Source: Planctomycetota bacterium
Lineage (GTDB): Bacteria > Planctomycetota > UBA1135 > UBA2386
DNA: 64,000 bases
Reading direction: 5' to 3'
NCBI GenBank assembly: GCA_020638655.1
Contig: JACKIC010000009.1
Span: 1 to 64,000, forward strand
A program made the position numbers and the translations under genes. The notes under the pieces were generated by a model that saw nothing but the letters and a program-made list of their open reading frames with translations, searched no databases and was not told where the DNA came from. Shown here in pieces: positions 41,408 through 51,492 of this stretch (the stretch's first letter is position 1; each line of letters opens with the position of its first letter).

Positions 41408-43605
41408 TGCCCGCCGACGAGGACCTCGGCGGCGTCGGAGACCACGGCCTGCAGGCTGTTGCCGGCCCCGGGGTCGAGCACGAACGCCTGCAGATGGAAG
41501 TGCATCCCGGTGAACGCGGGCCCCGCGGGGATCGGCAGGCCGAACCGCGCGCTGCCGTTGGCGCCGAACACGAAGGCCGAGGCGTCGAGCGAGATGTGCC
41601 AGTCGCAGCCGGGGGCCCCGAAGGTGGCGAGCGACTGCGGCGCGGTGCGCTGCCAGCCGAAGACCAGGACCAGCGCGTTCGCCGGCAGCGGCCGGAAGTC
41701 GACCCGCAGCGGCGCGCCCAGGCGCGGCAGGTCCAGCGGCCGCAGCCGGCAGACGGCCTGCGTGCCGGCGCATCCCGCCGCGACGGTGACGAACCTCGTC
41801 GCCGCACCGACGCGCGCGACGCTGGCTTCTTCGTGGGCGTCGATCTCGACGTAGCTGGTGGCCGGCAGCAGCGCCGGCACGTCCCCTTCGCGGACCCACA
41901 GGTAGCCCGTCACCTCGACCTGGCCGTCCGACCGCAGCACGAGGGTGTGCGAGTGACCGCCCGCGATGTCGACGTAGCTGACGCCGGCCGGCGCCGGCGG
42001 CAACGGACGGAACGCGCCGCTGCCGACCGGGTATCGCCCCCAGAACCGCAGTTCCCCGTCCGAACGCAGCGCGGCGTGGTGCGTGGCGCTGGCGGCGATG
42101 CGCTCGTAGACGAGTCCCGGCGGCAGCGCCGGCACGTTCTGCTGTCCGTCGCTGTTGTCGCCGACGACGAGCACCTGCCCGTCGGAGCGCAGCAGCACCG
42201 TCTGCTCGTCGGCGCAGTCGACGGCCGTGTAGACCGTGCCCGGCGGCAGCGGTGGGATCACGGTCGCATTGCTCACCGTCGCCCCGAACGTGACGACCTC
42301 GCCGTCGCTGCGCAGCGCCGCGCTGTGCGTGCGGCCGGAGGCCATCGCCACGTAGAGCACGCCCGGCGGCAGCGCCGGCACGTTGCACTGCCCCGCGCGG
42401 TTGTCCCCGAACGCGACCAGGACGCCGTCGCTGCGCAGCGCGAGGCTGTGATCGCGCCCGGCCGACGCGGCCACGTAGCGCACGTTCGGCGGCAGCGCCG
42501 GCACGTTGCGCTGGCCGAAGCTGCCGTCACCGTACGAACGCAGGGTGCCGTCTTCGAGCAGCAGCAACCCGTGGCCGCCGCCCTGCGCGACGCCGCGCCA
42601 GGCGAGCCCCGGCGCGGCCTGCGGCGGCGCGCTCTGCGCGCGGTCGTCGCGGCCCCAGCCCACGACCTCACCGTTCGACAGCAGCGCGATGCTGTGGTCG
42701 TTGCCGGCCGCCAGCTGTGCGACACCGACCCCCGCGGGCAACGCCGGCAACACGCCCTCGCCGTACGAGTTGTCGCCGAGCGCCACGACCTGTCCGTCGG
42801 AACGGCGCAGCAGGTTGTGACTCGAGCCGGCGGCGATCTCGACGTAGGTGATCCCGGGCGGCGGGCTCGGCACGTTGCCGCGACCGTCGCCGTTGAGCCC
42901 CCAGGCCACCACCACCCCATCGGAGCGCCTGGCGAGGCTGTGCGGTCCGCTGCCGCTGCTGACGTCGACGTAGGTGACGCCGGGCGGCAGGGCCGGCACG
43001 AGCAGCTGCCCCACCGAGTTGTCGCCCCAGGCGACGATGGTGCCGTTCGCGAGCAGCGCCAGCGAGTGGGCCGAACCGGCCTGCACCTTGATCGCCGGCT
43101 GGCTCAGCGTCGGCACCGACGCCTGGCCGAACGAGTCGTCGCCCCACGCCAGCACGGCGCCGTCGGAACGCAGCGCGAGCGCGTGGTAGAGCCCCGCGGC
43201 GACGCCGGTGTAGCCGAGCCCCGGCGGCAACGCCGGCGCCGGCTGGAACGGCAGGATGAAGAAGCTGCCCCACCCGGTGATGCCGCCATCGCTGCGCAGC
43301 GCCATCGAGATCGACCCGCTCGTGGTGACCGCGACGAAGGTCGCGCCCGGCGGCGGCAACGGCGTCGCGCACGCGCCGCGCACCCCGCTGCCGTGGGCGA
43401 ACACGACCCCGTCGCTGCGCAGCACCAGGGTGGTGTCGTTGGCCGCCGCGACCGCCGCGAACGTGCCCTGGCGCGCCTCGGTGGCGAAGGCGAGGCGCGA
43501 CCACGCGCGCACCTCGGACTGACCGCTGGCCCGGCCGCACGTCCCGCCGCCGAGCACGCACGACAGCAGCCAACACCAGTAGAGCGGGATCCGGATCGTG
43601 CGCAT
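41404..43605 (-). CDS. Secreted RCC1-like repeat protein
   Basis: 733 residues. Signal peptide IPLYWCWLLSCVLGGGTCGRASG. At least ten repeats of ~45-47 residues of the form AGxxHSLALRSDGxVxAWGDN, then xxGQxxVPxLPPGxxY (for example HSLALLANGTIVAWGDNSVG), i.e. RCC1/BLIP-II-type blades. The C-terminal ~170 residues are a separate beta domain ending ATRFVTVAAGCAGTQAVCRL and later LVFGWQRTAPQS. RCC1-type propellers bind partner proteins; the ligand here is unknown. It lies 84 bases after the VWA gene and is coupled to the DCC gene. Confidence 0.85.
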   Translation of the reverse strand: MRTIRIPLYWCWLLSCVLGGGTCGRASGQSEVRAWSRLAFATEARQGTFAAVAAANDTTLVLRSDGVVFAHGSGVRGACATPLPPPGATFVAVTTSGSISMALRSDGGITGWGSFFILPFQPAPALPPGLGYTGVAAGLYHALALRSDGAVLAWGDDSFGQASVPTLSQPAIKVQAGSAHSLALLANGTIVAWGDNSVGQLLVPALPPGVTYVDVSSGSGPHSLARRSDGVVVAWGLNGDGRGNVPSPPPGITYVEIAAGSSHNLLRRSDGQVVALGDNSYGEGVLPALPAGVGVAQLAAGNDHSIALLSNGEVVGWGRDDRAQSAPPQAAPGLAWRGVAQGGGHGLLLLEDGTLRSYGDGSFGQRNVPALPPNVRYVAASAGRDHSLALRSDGVLVAFGDNRAGQCNVPALPPGVLYVAMASGRTHSAALRSDGEVVTFGATVSNATVIPPLPPGTVYTAVDCADEQTVLLRSDGQVLVVGDNSDGQQNVPALPPGLVYERIAASATHHAALRSDGELRFWGRYPVGSGAFRPLPPAPAGVSYVDIAGGHSHTLVLRSDGQVEVTGYLWVREGDVPALLPATSYVEIDAHEEASVARVGAATRFVTVAAGCAGTQAVCRLRPLDLPRLGAPLRVDFRPLPANALVLVFGWQRTAPQSLATFGAPGCDWHISLDASAFVFGANGSARFGLPIPAGPAFTGMHFHLQAFVLDPGAGNSLQAVVSDAAEVLVGGQ

Positions 43606-43689
43606 GACCTCCTAGTCGGCGCGCCATGATCACGAACCTCCGATGGCAAGGCAAGTAGGGCGCCGCTCGCGGCATCCGTCACCGCCGGA

Positions 43690-46395
43690 TCAGCGCCGCC
43701 GCGAACGCCGCTGGGCCCGCGTGATCGCGTCGAGCAGCGGCGACTCGGGCTCGGCCGCGGCGGCGGGCGGCGGCGGTGGCGGCACCTCGCGGCGCGGCGC
43801 GGGCCTGGGCGCGTCGCGCAGCTCGGGTTTCGGCACCGGCTCGCGCGGCTGCAGGAACGCAGGCGTCGGCAGCGTCAGGTGGAAGCGGCGCACGGCGATC
43901 TCGAGCAACCACAGCGCCAGCAGGGTCCAGCCGCACCACGGCCCGAAGTCCTGCCGGCCCCAGCTGCGCCGGTCGCCGGTGAGGACCTGTTCGACGCTGG
44001 GCTGCACGGTGCCGCCCGTGGTCGTCGCCAACCGCCGCAGCGTTCGTTCGCCGCCGCGCGGGTCGGCGACGGGCGCCAGCTCCGGCGAATACGGCAGCGC
44101 CAGCGGCGGCAGCCGGAACACCGCGTCGTCGACCTGCAGCGCGGCGCGATACACACCCGCGGTCGACAGCGGCACGCGCGCCACCAGCCGCGCGGGTCCC
44201 GTGCGTTCGAACGCGAGCGGCGCGGCGCGGCCCTCGGGCGGCGACAACACACCGCGCACGCGGTCGAGCAGCGTCGCCTGCGACTCCTCGACCTCGATCG
44301 TGAACAGGCCGTCGGCGCCGTCGCGACGCGCGTCGACGTAGACGCCGGGCAGCTGGCCGCCGCCGAGCCAGCGCACCAGCGTGCCCAGGAACGTGCCCAG
44401 TTCGGGCCAGTCGGCCATCGGCCCGGTAGCGGCGCCGTCGACCTCGGCGAGCAGCGCCGCAGCACGGCCGAGGCCGATCTGCCAGTAGCTGAGCACCGGC
44501 GAGTGCTGTTCGTTGGCGGTCTGCAGCGCCAGTTCGCCGCGCGGCCGCTGCCACGCCACCGAGTAGCCGCCGATCGTCGGGAACGACAGGGGCATGTCGC
44601 CGAGGGCCGCCAGCGGCGGCAGGGCCCGCACCTGGGTCTCCTCCTCGACCATCGCCGAACGCGCCACCTGGATCGTCTCCTGGGCGAACACGCGCGGCAG
44701 GTCGGCGGCTTCGGCGACGAAGTGGCAGCGGCCCTTGCCGAGCCGCGCGATGTCGACCAGCAGGTCGGCGTCGCTGTCGGCGGGCGTGCCGAGACCGATC
44801 ACCGAGACGGTGATGCCAGCGGCGGCCAGTTCGGGCACGAACGTCTTGTAGTCGCCGGGCTGCTCGGCGTCGGCGGCGTCCGCGAACAGCACGATGTGCC
44901 GGTTCTGCTGGGTGCTCGCCTTGAGCTCGGCGGCCGCGGCCTGCAGCGCCGCGTCGACGTAGATGCCGCCGCCCGCCGACTCGATCTGGCGCACCTGGTC
45001 GGCGATCGCGCGCTTGTCCTTGGCCGATTGCAGCGGCACCACCACGTGCGCGGCCGAATCGACCGCGAGCACCGCCACCGCGTCGATCGGCGACAGCAGC
45101 TCGACCGCGGTCGCGGCGCCGCGGTCGGCGAGCTGCATCTTGGTGGTGCCGCCGGCGTCGGCCTGCATCGAACCCGAACGATCGAGCGCGATCGCCATCG
45201 CCAGGCCGAAGCGGCGCTGCTCCTCGCGCAGCTCCATGGTCACCGGCAGCACGTCTTCGACCGGCGAACGGTGGTAGCCGCCGACGCCGAAGCTCGACTT
45301 GCCGCCGGTCATCAGCAGCCCGCCGCCGAGTTCGCGCACCCAGTGCGCCAGCGTCGGCATCGCCCCCGCCGGCAGGTCGCCGGCGGCGACGTCCTCGAGG
45401 ATCACGCAGCGCACCGCGTCGAGCTGCTGCAGCGTCAGCGGCGCGCTCTGCGGCGCGGCGACGACGACGTCGATGCCGAGCGCGCGCAGGGTGCGCGTCA
45501 ACCGGTCCTCGCGGCCGCCAGGCGTGACGCAGATCATGCGCGTGCCGCCTTCGCCGCGCACCACGGCCAGGCCGCGGTTGTTGCCGGGCACGGGATCGTC
45601 GTCGCGCTGCACCTCGATGGCGACCTCGTGCAGCCCCGCGGCCTGCAGCACGCGGCGGAACTGCAGCACGTTGCGCCCGGCCTGCAGCTGCACCTCACCC
45701 GCGCGCACGACCTCGCCGTCGCCGAACAGCGAGAAGCGCGCGGGACCGGCGGTGCCCGCGGTGACCACCGCCGTGACCGCGAACGGTTCGCCGACCGGGA
45801 TCTGCGCCGGCACGCTGAGGTCGGCGACGGCGAGGTCGGCGCCGACACCGCGCGCGACGAAGTGGGTGTCGACGCGCACGCCGGCGCGCACCGCGGCGCG
45901 CGCCGCGCCCTCGAGATCGCCGCCGTTGGCCTCGCCGTCGCTGAACACGAGCAGCGAGCCCTGTCGCCCGGGCGGGACCAGCGTCAGGCCGGCGCCGACC
46001 GCGGCGGCGAGGTCGCTGCCGTCGACGTCGACCTCGCGGCCCAGCTGCGGCCAGGAGAACGGCCGCTGCGGCACCCGTTCGATCGCGGGCTTGCGGCCGA
46101 AGGTGACGACGCCCAGCCGGTCGCCGGGCTGCAGTCCCGCGGCGATGCCGTCGGCGAGCTCCTGCGCCGCGGCGAGGCTCGCCGCGGGCATCGACCGCGA
46201 ACGATCGAGCACCAGCACCAGGTCGCGGCCGTCCTCGGCGCCCGGCCGATACGGCGACGCGAGCAGCGCGCACAGCGCCAACAGGCAGAGCACGCGCAAG
46301 GTACCCAGCAGCGGCCGCGGCCACAGCCGCCGCCGCAGCAGCAGCGCCGCGAGCGGCACCAGCAGGAACGCCTCGGGCAGCGCGAACTGGATCAC
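43690..46395 (-). CDS. Double-VWA membrane protein
   Basis: 901 residues from a GTG at 46395 that overlaps the previous stop by 4 bases. N-terminal membrane helices (residues 1-50), a first VWA with MIDAS DRSRS (64-68), a glutamine-amidotransferase-like middle (VRELGGGLLMTGGKSSFGVG), a second VWA with DRSGS (405-409), a beta domain, then a C-terminal membrane helix (WTLLALWLLEIAVRRF) and a basic/proline tail. Proteins of this type follow BatA/DUF58 genes in MoxR operons. It is probably a periplasmic scaffold that binds metal through the MIDAS sites. Confidence 0.85.
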   Translation of the reverse strand: MIQFALPEAFLLVPLAALLLRRRLWPRPLLGTLRVLCLLALCALLASPYRPGAEDGRDLVLVLDRSRSMPAASLAAAQELADGIAAGLQPGDRLGVVTFGRKPAIERVPQRPFSWPQLGREVDVDGSDLAAAVGAGLTLVPPGRQGSLLVFSDGEANGGDLEGAARAAVRAGVRVDTHFVARGVGADLAVADLSVPAQIPVGEPFAVTAVVTAGTAGPARFSLFGDGEVVRAGEVQLQAGRNVLQFRRVLQAAGLHEVAIEVQRDDDPVPGNNRGLAVVRGEGGTRMICVTPGGREDRLTRTLRALGIDVVVAAPQSAPLTLQQLDAVRCVILEDVAAGDLPAGAMPTLAHWVRELGGGLLMTGGKSSFGVGGYHRSPVEDVLPVTMELREEQRRFGLAMAIALDRSGSMQADAGGTTKMQLADRGAATAVELLSPIDAVAVLAVDSAAHVVVPLQSAKDKRAIADQVRQIESAGGGIYVDAALQAAAAELKASTQQNRHIVLFADAADAEQPGDYKTFVPELAAAGITVSVIGLGTPADSDADLLVDIARLGKGRCHFVAEAADLPRVFAQETIQVARSAMVEEETQVRALPPLAALGDMPLSFPTIGGYSVAWQRPRGELALQTANEQHSPVLSYWQIGLGRAAALLAEVDGAATGPMADWPELGTFLGTLVRWLGGGQLPGVYVDARRDGADGLFTIEVEESQATLLDRVRGVLSPPEGRAAPLAFERTGPARLVARVPLSTAGVYRAALQVDDAVFRLPPLALPYSPELAPVADPRGGERTLRRLATTTGGTVQPSVEQVLTGDRRSWGRQDFGPWCGWTLLALWLLEIAVRRFHLTLPTPAFLQPREPVPKPELRDAPRPAPRREVPPPPPPAAAAEPESPLLDAITRAQRRSRRR

Positions 46396-48173
46396 GCGAC
46401 CCCCTGCCCGGCGGGCGCTCTCCAGGACCGGTGCTGCAGCCACCACCAGTCGAGCAGCACCACCAAACCCAGCAGTAGGGCCACGACGCGCCGCTCGAAC
46501 GAGGTGTCGCGCGCCGCGGCCGCCGCCGCCGCGAGCCGGCTGGTGCGTTCGGGCGCGAAGGTGCGGGTGACGCGGCCCTGCAGGTCCGACTCGCCGGCGT
46601 CGAAGAAGCGCGCCGCGAACGTGCCGAGCTCTTTGCCGGTGCGGCCGCGCACCGTGTAGATGCCCGGCGCGTCGATCGGCCAGCCGACCGCGCCGACGCC
46701 GCTGCCCGCGCGCGCGTCGCCGTCGGGCCCCACGAGGCGCAGCTCGGAGTCTTCGGCGCCCGCGATCAGGGTGCGGCGGTAGCGCGCCTCGCCGCCGACC
46801 AGCACGTGCACACGTTCGGGTCCGGGCACGCTGCTGCGGCAGACGTCGACGACGTTGGCGAGCAGCACCGGCCAGTCCGGCGCGCGCACCAGGTTGCCCT
46901 GCGTGGCGTCGACGTCGATCCACAGCCGGCGCCCCTGGTCGAGGAACTCCTCGGTGATCAGCGGCTGGTCCCCGACGGCGACCAGCACCTGACCGGGCAG
47001 CGCGCGCGCCTCGGCGAGCCAGACCACTCCCTGCAGCTGCACGCCGGCGAGCCACGGGTGCGTGCGCTCGATCACGAACGGCCCGGCGAAGGCGTGGCGT
47101 TCGCCGTCGCCGAGCGCGAGCACGACCTCGGTCTGCCCCGCGACGGGGCTGCCGGGTTCGGTGGCGAACACCAGCTGCGCGGCGAGCGGGTCGCGCTCGG
47201 CGCGCACGCCGTCGAGCGCGCCGATCACGCGGCCGAGGGCCAGCTGCGCGCGACGTTCGTCGGGCAGCAGGTCGCAGACCGCGACGGTGCGCTGCGGCTC
47301 GGGCAGCAGGAACACGGCGTCGTCGATGGTCAGCGCGTCGGGCGACAGCTGCACCTGCACGAGCCCGGTGCCCGGCGGCAGCGGCAGCGCCACGCGCGCC
47401 GGCTCGGCGCCGAGCTGCAGCTCGCGGCGCGCCAGTTCCTGGCCTTGGGACGTGACCGTGCAGGTGCTGCGCTCGGCGCCGCTGAACCCACCGATCGACA
47501 ACCGCAGGTCCTCGGTGCCGTCGGCCAGCACGAAGCGCTGCGCCGACAGGATCGCGGCGTTGGGCAGGACCGCGCCGGTGGCGACGACCTCGACGTCCTC
47601 GGCGCCGAGCGGCCCCGGCTGGTCGCTGCAGAACACCACCTCGCCGCCGCCCGCGGCGAGCTCGCGCGCGAGGTCGAGCGCGCCGATCACGTCGTGGCCC
47701 GGGCGCGCCGGATGCCACACCGCCAGCGCCGCCGCGACCTCGCCGGGCAACGCGCGCGGCCCGAGCAGCACTTCGGGGCGCGGCCCGGTGCGCAGCACGG
47801 TGACGCGATCGGTGCTGGCCAGCGCCGCGGCGCGCTCAGTGACCGCCGCGACGGTGTCGGCGCGGGTCTCGCCGGCGCCCATCGACGCCGAGTCGTCGAG
47901 CACGAACACGACGTGGCGCGAGGTGATGCCGCCGAACGACGGCCCCGCGAGCCACAGCGACAGCAGCGCCGCGGCCAGGCACTCGAGCCACAGCGACGGC
48001 GTGCGCAGCAGCCGCGTGCGCTGGCGGCCCGCATCGGCCGCGAGCCGTTCGCCGAAGAACAGGAACACCGCGGCGACCTTGCGGTCCGGCAGCCGCCGCC
48101 GGTACAGGTGCAGCAGCACGATCGCCGGCACGGCGAGCAGCCCGAGCAGGCTCCACGGCGAGGCGAGGCTCAT
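46392..48173 (-). CDS. BatA/VWA-domain membrane protein
   Basis: 593 residues from ATG 48173, overlapping the DUF58 stop by 4 bases. BatA N-terminus: WSLLGLLAVPAIVLLHLYRRR, a second helix SLWLECLAAALLSLWLAG, then a VWA domain with MIDAS DDSAS (93-97). A long beta-type C-terminal part ends in a membrane helix (RRVVALLLGLVVLLDWWWLQ). The type is known from Bat (Bacteroides aerotolerance) and MoxR operons, where it is thought to help assemble or activate envelope or metal enzymes. It feeds directly into the double-VWA gene. Confidence 0.85.
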   Translation of the reverse strand: MSLASPWSLLGLLAVPAIVLLHLYRRRLPDRKVAAVFLFFGERLAADAGRQRTRLLRTPSLWLECLAAALLSLWLAGPSFGGITSRHVVFVLDDSASMGAGETRADTVAAVTERAAALASTDRVTVLRTGPRPEVLLGPRALPGEVAAALAVWHPARPGHDVIGALDLARELAAGGGEVVFCSDQPGPLGAEDVEVVATGAVLPNAAILSAQRFVLADGTEDLRLSIGGFSGAERSTCTVTSQGQELARRELQLGAEPARVALPLPPGTGLVQVQLSPDALTIDDAVFLLPEPQRTVAVCDLLPDERRAQLALGRVIGALDGVRAERDPLAAQLVFATEPGSPVAGQTEVVLALGDGERHAFAGPFVIERTHPWLAGVQLQGVVWLAEARALPGQVLVAVGDQPLITEEFLDQGRRLWIDVDATQGNLVRAPDWPVLLANVVDVCRSSVPGPERVHVLVGGEARYRRTLIAGAEDSELRLVGPDGDARAGSGVGAVGWPIDAPGIYTVRGRTGKELGTFAARFFDAGESDLQGRVTRTFAPERTSRLAAAAAAARDTSFERRVVALLLGLVVLLDWWWLQHRSWRAPAGQGVA

Positions 48174-48982
48174 GCGGGCTCCACCACCCCGGCCGGCAGC
48201 AGGTCGCGCGCGCACATCGTCGCCAGTTCGTCGGCCGGCACCTGCACGTGCACGCCGCCGCCGGCGAGCACCGCGCCGCGCAGCGCGTCGCACAGCCGCT
48301 GCAGCCGCTGCCGGTAGGCCACGATCGTGCCGCGGTCGAGCTGCAGTTCGCGGCGCTCGCCGGTCTCGGCGTCGACCATCGCCACCGCGCCGACCGCCTC
48401 GGGCTGCAGCTCCCACGGGTCGAGCACCTGCAGACAGACGAAGCGCACCGCGGTCGCCATCATGCGGTGCAGCAGCGGCGCCGGATCGTCGGCCCACAGG
48501 CCGTCCGTGACCAGCACGCGCACGCCGCGCGGCCGCAGCGGCACCAGCGGCAGCGCCGGCGCCGTGGCCTTGTCGTCGAAGGCCAGCGAGTTCTCGTCGA
48601 GCGGGCCGCCACCGAGCGCCGCGCAGCGCACGCCGACGCCAGCCGACGCGCCCCAGTGACGCAGCGCCCCGACCAGCGAGCGCACCGCGCGCTCCTTGCC
48701 CGGCGTCACGGCCAGCGACGCCGAGGTGTCGACGGCGACGTCGACGAACGGCGCGACCTCCTCCTGGTAGAGACGGACACGCAGCTTCTCGGTGCGCGCG
48801 TAGCCGCGCCAGTCGAGGTGGCGCAGGTCGTCACCGGGCGCGTAGTCGCGGAAGTCGAGGAAGTCCTGCGAGCTGCCGACGCCGCTGCCGCGGTGGCTGC
48901 CGAAGCCGCCGCGATAACGCGCCGCGCCCAGCTGCAGCCGGTAGCGCGCCGCGACGGCCGCGAGCGCCGCGGCGTTCGGCAT
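48170..48982 (-). CDS. DUF58 domain protein
   Basis: 270 residues from ATG 48982; GTG 49000 or TTG 49003 would add a few residues. DUF58 signature SSQDFLDFRDYAPGDDLRHL with IDWRGYART-like continuation (LDWRGYARTEKL, 37-66), then a VWA-like core with DTSAS (86-90) and VRVLVTDGLWADDP. It is soluble and cytoplasmic, always linked to MoxR AAA+ ATPases in known operons. It lies 24 bases after the ABC permease gene and overlaps the BatA gene. Confidence 0.88.
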   Translation of the reverse strand: MPNAAALAAVAARYRLQLGAARYRGGFGSHRGSGVGSSQDFLDFRDYAPGDDLRHLDWRGYARTEKLRVRLYQEEVAPFVDVAVDTSASLAVTPGKERAVRSLVGALRHWGASAGVGVRCAALGGGPLDENSLAFDDKATAPALPLVPLRPRGVRVLVTDGLWADDPAPLLHRMMATAVRFVCLQVLDPWELQPEAVGAVAMVDAETGERRELQLDRGTIVAYRQRLQRLCDALRGAVLAGGGVHVQVPADELATMCARDLLPAGVVEPA

Positions 48983-49006
48983 CCGGTCGCCCGCGGTCAC
49001 CAACGC

Positions 49007-50557
49007 TCAGCCCTCCACCGCGGACGCGGGCGCGACGGTCGCCGCCTGCGCGCGCCGCGCCGCCGCGGCCGCCGTCACCTCGAGCAGGCCGCGCACCATC
49101 GCCGGCAACTGCACCAGCAGGCAGCCGCCGCCGAGGGTCCAGACCAGGCCGCGGATCGCCGCGCCCGAGTCCCGCACGGCGCGGTCGATGGTCCAGAACG
49201 GGTTGAGCAGGTGACCGAAGTGCCAGTTGTCGACGCCGCCGATCACGAGCACGTCGAACAGCAGCGGCAGCAGGCAGCCGACCACCACCAGCAGCGGCAT
49301 CAGGAAGCGCGCGCCGTGGTTGAAGACCACGGTCTCCGGCAGCCGGCCGCGCAGCCACTTGCCCAGGGTCAGGTAGATCGCGGCGTAGGCCAAGGTCAGC
49401 GTCGAGACCCGGGCGAAGCTCTGGGGCATGTTCAGGAAGCCCCTGCCGGTGGCCGGCCACAACACCAGGGCGAGCCCGGCGAGCAGCACGAAGTACGCGA
49501 TCCAGCAAGCCATGCCGCGGTCGCGACCGGGCAGGAAGATGCTGCTGCACGCCGCCAGCGCCGCATTGCGCGGCACGTGCGCCCGCACCCGCGGCGACAG
49601 CTTCTGCTGCTCGCTGACCATGAAGATGCCGAACACGATGCCCAACAGACTCAGCAGGAAGGTCGCGACCGGCACCACGTCGTCGCGGTGCGACGCCTGC
49701 ACGAACGTGTAGACCCACGCGAACGACAGCGGCGGCGCCAGCAGCAGGAACACCCGGAACCCGGTCGAGCGGTTCTCGAACGTGTGCGCCAGGTACGCCT
49801 GCGCCACCAGCGCCATCAGGGCCGTGCCGGCGATGGCGCCGCACAACACCGCCGACGTCACCATGCCGAACTCGCTGCTGCGCAGCAGCCAGCCGACGTC
49901 GCGCAGGCACTGCCCCGAGCCGATGTAGCCGACCATGCCCAGGCTCGCCGAGCCCAGGCCGAACGCCATGCCGAGCCACGCGATCGGCCGCATCGCCGGC
50001 AGCATGCCCTGCAGCGCCGCCGCGATCGCGAACGAGGTCGCGGCCACGCAGAACACCAGCGCACACGACAGGCAGACGGCGATCGTCGGCAGGTCGACGC
50101 CGCGCAGCAGGTAGCTGGTCGCGAGCAGGGGCGACAGCACCGACAGGTAGAGCACGAACTGCACCATCGCCGCGCCGAGCTTGCCAGCGACGATGCGCAG
50201 CGGCCGCAGCTCGCTCATCAGCAGCTGCTCGATCATGCCGCCGCGCAGCTCGGACTGCATCGACTGGTAGGCCTGCATCGGCACGATGAACAACAGCAGC
50301 GGCGCGAGCGTCGCGAGGCCCGCGTCGAACGCGCCGCGACCGCCGGTCGCGCCGCCCTTGTAGTTGCTGGCCACGACCAGGGCGATGATCACGTTGACGA
50401 ACAGCGCGCCGAGCACGGTCAGCACGAACACGCGGCCCTTGACCGCCTGCTGCACCTCGCGCACCAGGATCGGGTTGAGCCGATCGGACAGGCGCGTGAG
50501 GAGGTCCAGGCGATCGGGGATCGGCGCGGCGACGACGGGTGCGGCCTCGGCGGTCAT
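49007..50557 (-). CDS. ABC-2 type transporter permease
   Basis: 516 residues with about 12 membrane helices. It starts with a cytoplasmic segment containing NPILVREVQQAVKGR, then VFVLTVLGALFVNVIIALVV; the motif ELRGGMIEQLLMSELRPLRI resembles the ABC-2 (GldF/NatB-type) permease core. The ATG overlaps the ATPase stop by 4 bases (50554-50557), so the two form a transporter. The substrate is unknown; its place between a GldG-like protein and VWA proteins suggests export or envelope assembly. Confidence 0.82.
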   Translation of the reverse strand: MTAEAAPVVAAPIPDRLDLLTRLSDRLNPILVREVQQAVKGRVFVLTVLGALFVNVIIALVVASNYKGGATGGRGAFDAGLATLAPLLLFIVPMQAYQSMQSELRGGMIEQLLMSELRPLRIVAGKLGAAMVQFVLYLSVLSPLLATSYLLRGVDLPTIAVCLSCALVFCVAATSFAIAAALQGMLPAMRPIAWLGMAFGLGSASLGMVGYIGSGQCLRDVGWLLRSSEFGMVTSAVLCGAIAGTALMALVAQAYLAHTFENRSTGFRVFLLLAPPLSFAWVYTFVQASHRDDVVPVATFLLSLLGIVFGIFMVSEQQKLSPRVRAHVPRNAALAACSSIFLPGRDRGMACWIAYFVLLAGLALVLWPATGRGFLNMPQSFARVSTLTLAYAAIYLTLGKWLRGRLPETVVFNHGARFLMPLLVVVGCLLPLLFDVLVIGGVDNWHFGHLLNPFWTIDRAVRDSGAAIRGLVWTLGGGCLLVQLPAMVRGLLEVTAAAAARRAQAATVAPASAVEG

Positions 50558-51492
50558 TGCAGGTTGCCCTTGGTGGTCTGCAGGAAGATGTCCTCGAGGT
50601 CGGCTTCGATGCGGCCGAACTCGGTGATGCGCAGGCCGGCGCCGATCGCGCGCGCCAGCAGCGCCGCCATCTCCTCGTCGCCGCCCGCGTAGGTGAAGCG
50701 CACGCGGTCACCGTCGACGGCGACCTCACCGACGTCGGGCTGCGTCGCCAGGAACTTCTCCGCGGCTTCGACCTCGCCGAGCAGGCGCAGCTGCACTGCC
50801 TGCTGGTGTTGCACGCTGCGCTGGATCTCGGCGATCGTGCCGGCGACGACGCGCTTGCCCTTCTCGAGCACCACCACCGAGTCGCAGGTCTCGCCGAGCT
50901 CGGGCAGGATGTGCGAGCTGATCAGGATCGTCTTGCCGGCGGCCGCGAGCTCCTTGAGCAGCGCCCGGAACTCGATGCGCGCGCGCGGGTCGAGGCCAGC
51001 GGCGGGTTCGTCGAGGATCAGCAGCTGCGGGTCGTGCAGCAGCGTCTTGGCCAGGTGCAGGCGCTGCCCCATGCCTTTCGACAGCCCCGTCGCCGGCCGG
51101 TCGGCGAAGCCCGTGAGCCCGCAGAAGCTCGCCACCGTGCGCACCGTCTGCTGCCGCCGCCGACCGCGCAGGCCGTGCGCGCGCGCGAAGAAGTCGAGGT
51201 ACTGCAGCACGTCGAGGTTGGCGTACGGATGGAACTGGTCCGACATGTAGCCGATGCGCTGCCGCACCTTGCGCGGCTCGACCAGCACCGAGACGCCGTC
51301 GACGAGCACGTCGCCGCCGTCGGGGATGTCGAGCGTCGCGGCGATGCGCATCGTCGTGGTCTTGCCGGCGCCGTTGGGGCCCACGAAGCCGGTGATCTGG
51401 CCGCGCGCCATCGCGAACGAGAGGTCGTCGACGGCGCGCACGCGGCCGTAGGACCGCGACAGGTGGCGCACTTCGAGCAGCGGCGTGGTCAT
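50554..51492 (-). CDS. ABC transporter ATP-binding protein (GldA/NatA type)
   Basis: 312 residues. Walker A GPNGAGKTT (38-46), Q-loop region YMSDQFHPYANLDV (a D precedes the Q), signature LSKGMGQ (137-143), Walker B LLILDEP (157-163), H-switch ILISSHILPELGE. The C-terminal ~90 residues are the accessory domain seen in ABC-2 ATPases. It pairs with the permease immediately downstream (ATGA overlap) and overlaps the GldG-like gene upstream by 4 bases. Confidence 0.93.
   Translation of the reverse strand: MTTPLLEVRHLSRSYGRVRAVDDLSFAMARGQITGFVGPNGAGKTTTMRIAATLDIPDGGDVLVDGVSVLVEPRKVRQRIGYMSDQFHPYANLDVLQYLDFFARAHGLRGRRRQQTVRTVASFCGLTGFADRPATGLSKGMGQRLHLAKTLLHDPQLLILDEPAAGLDPRARIEFRALLKELAAAGKTILISSHILPELGETCDSVVVLEKGKRVVAGTIAEIQRSVQHQQAVQLRLLGEVEAAEKFLATQPDVGEVAVDGDRVRFTYAGGDEEMAALLARAIGAGLRITEFGRIEADLEDIFLQTTKGNLQ

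Noticed and set aside
43879..46659. 926-codon plus-strand open frame
   Set aside because: Antisense shadow of the VWA genes; low-complexity Arg/Gln/His sequence.
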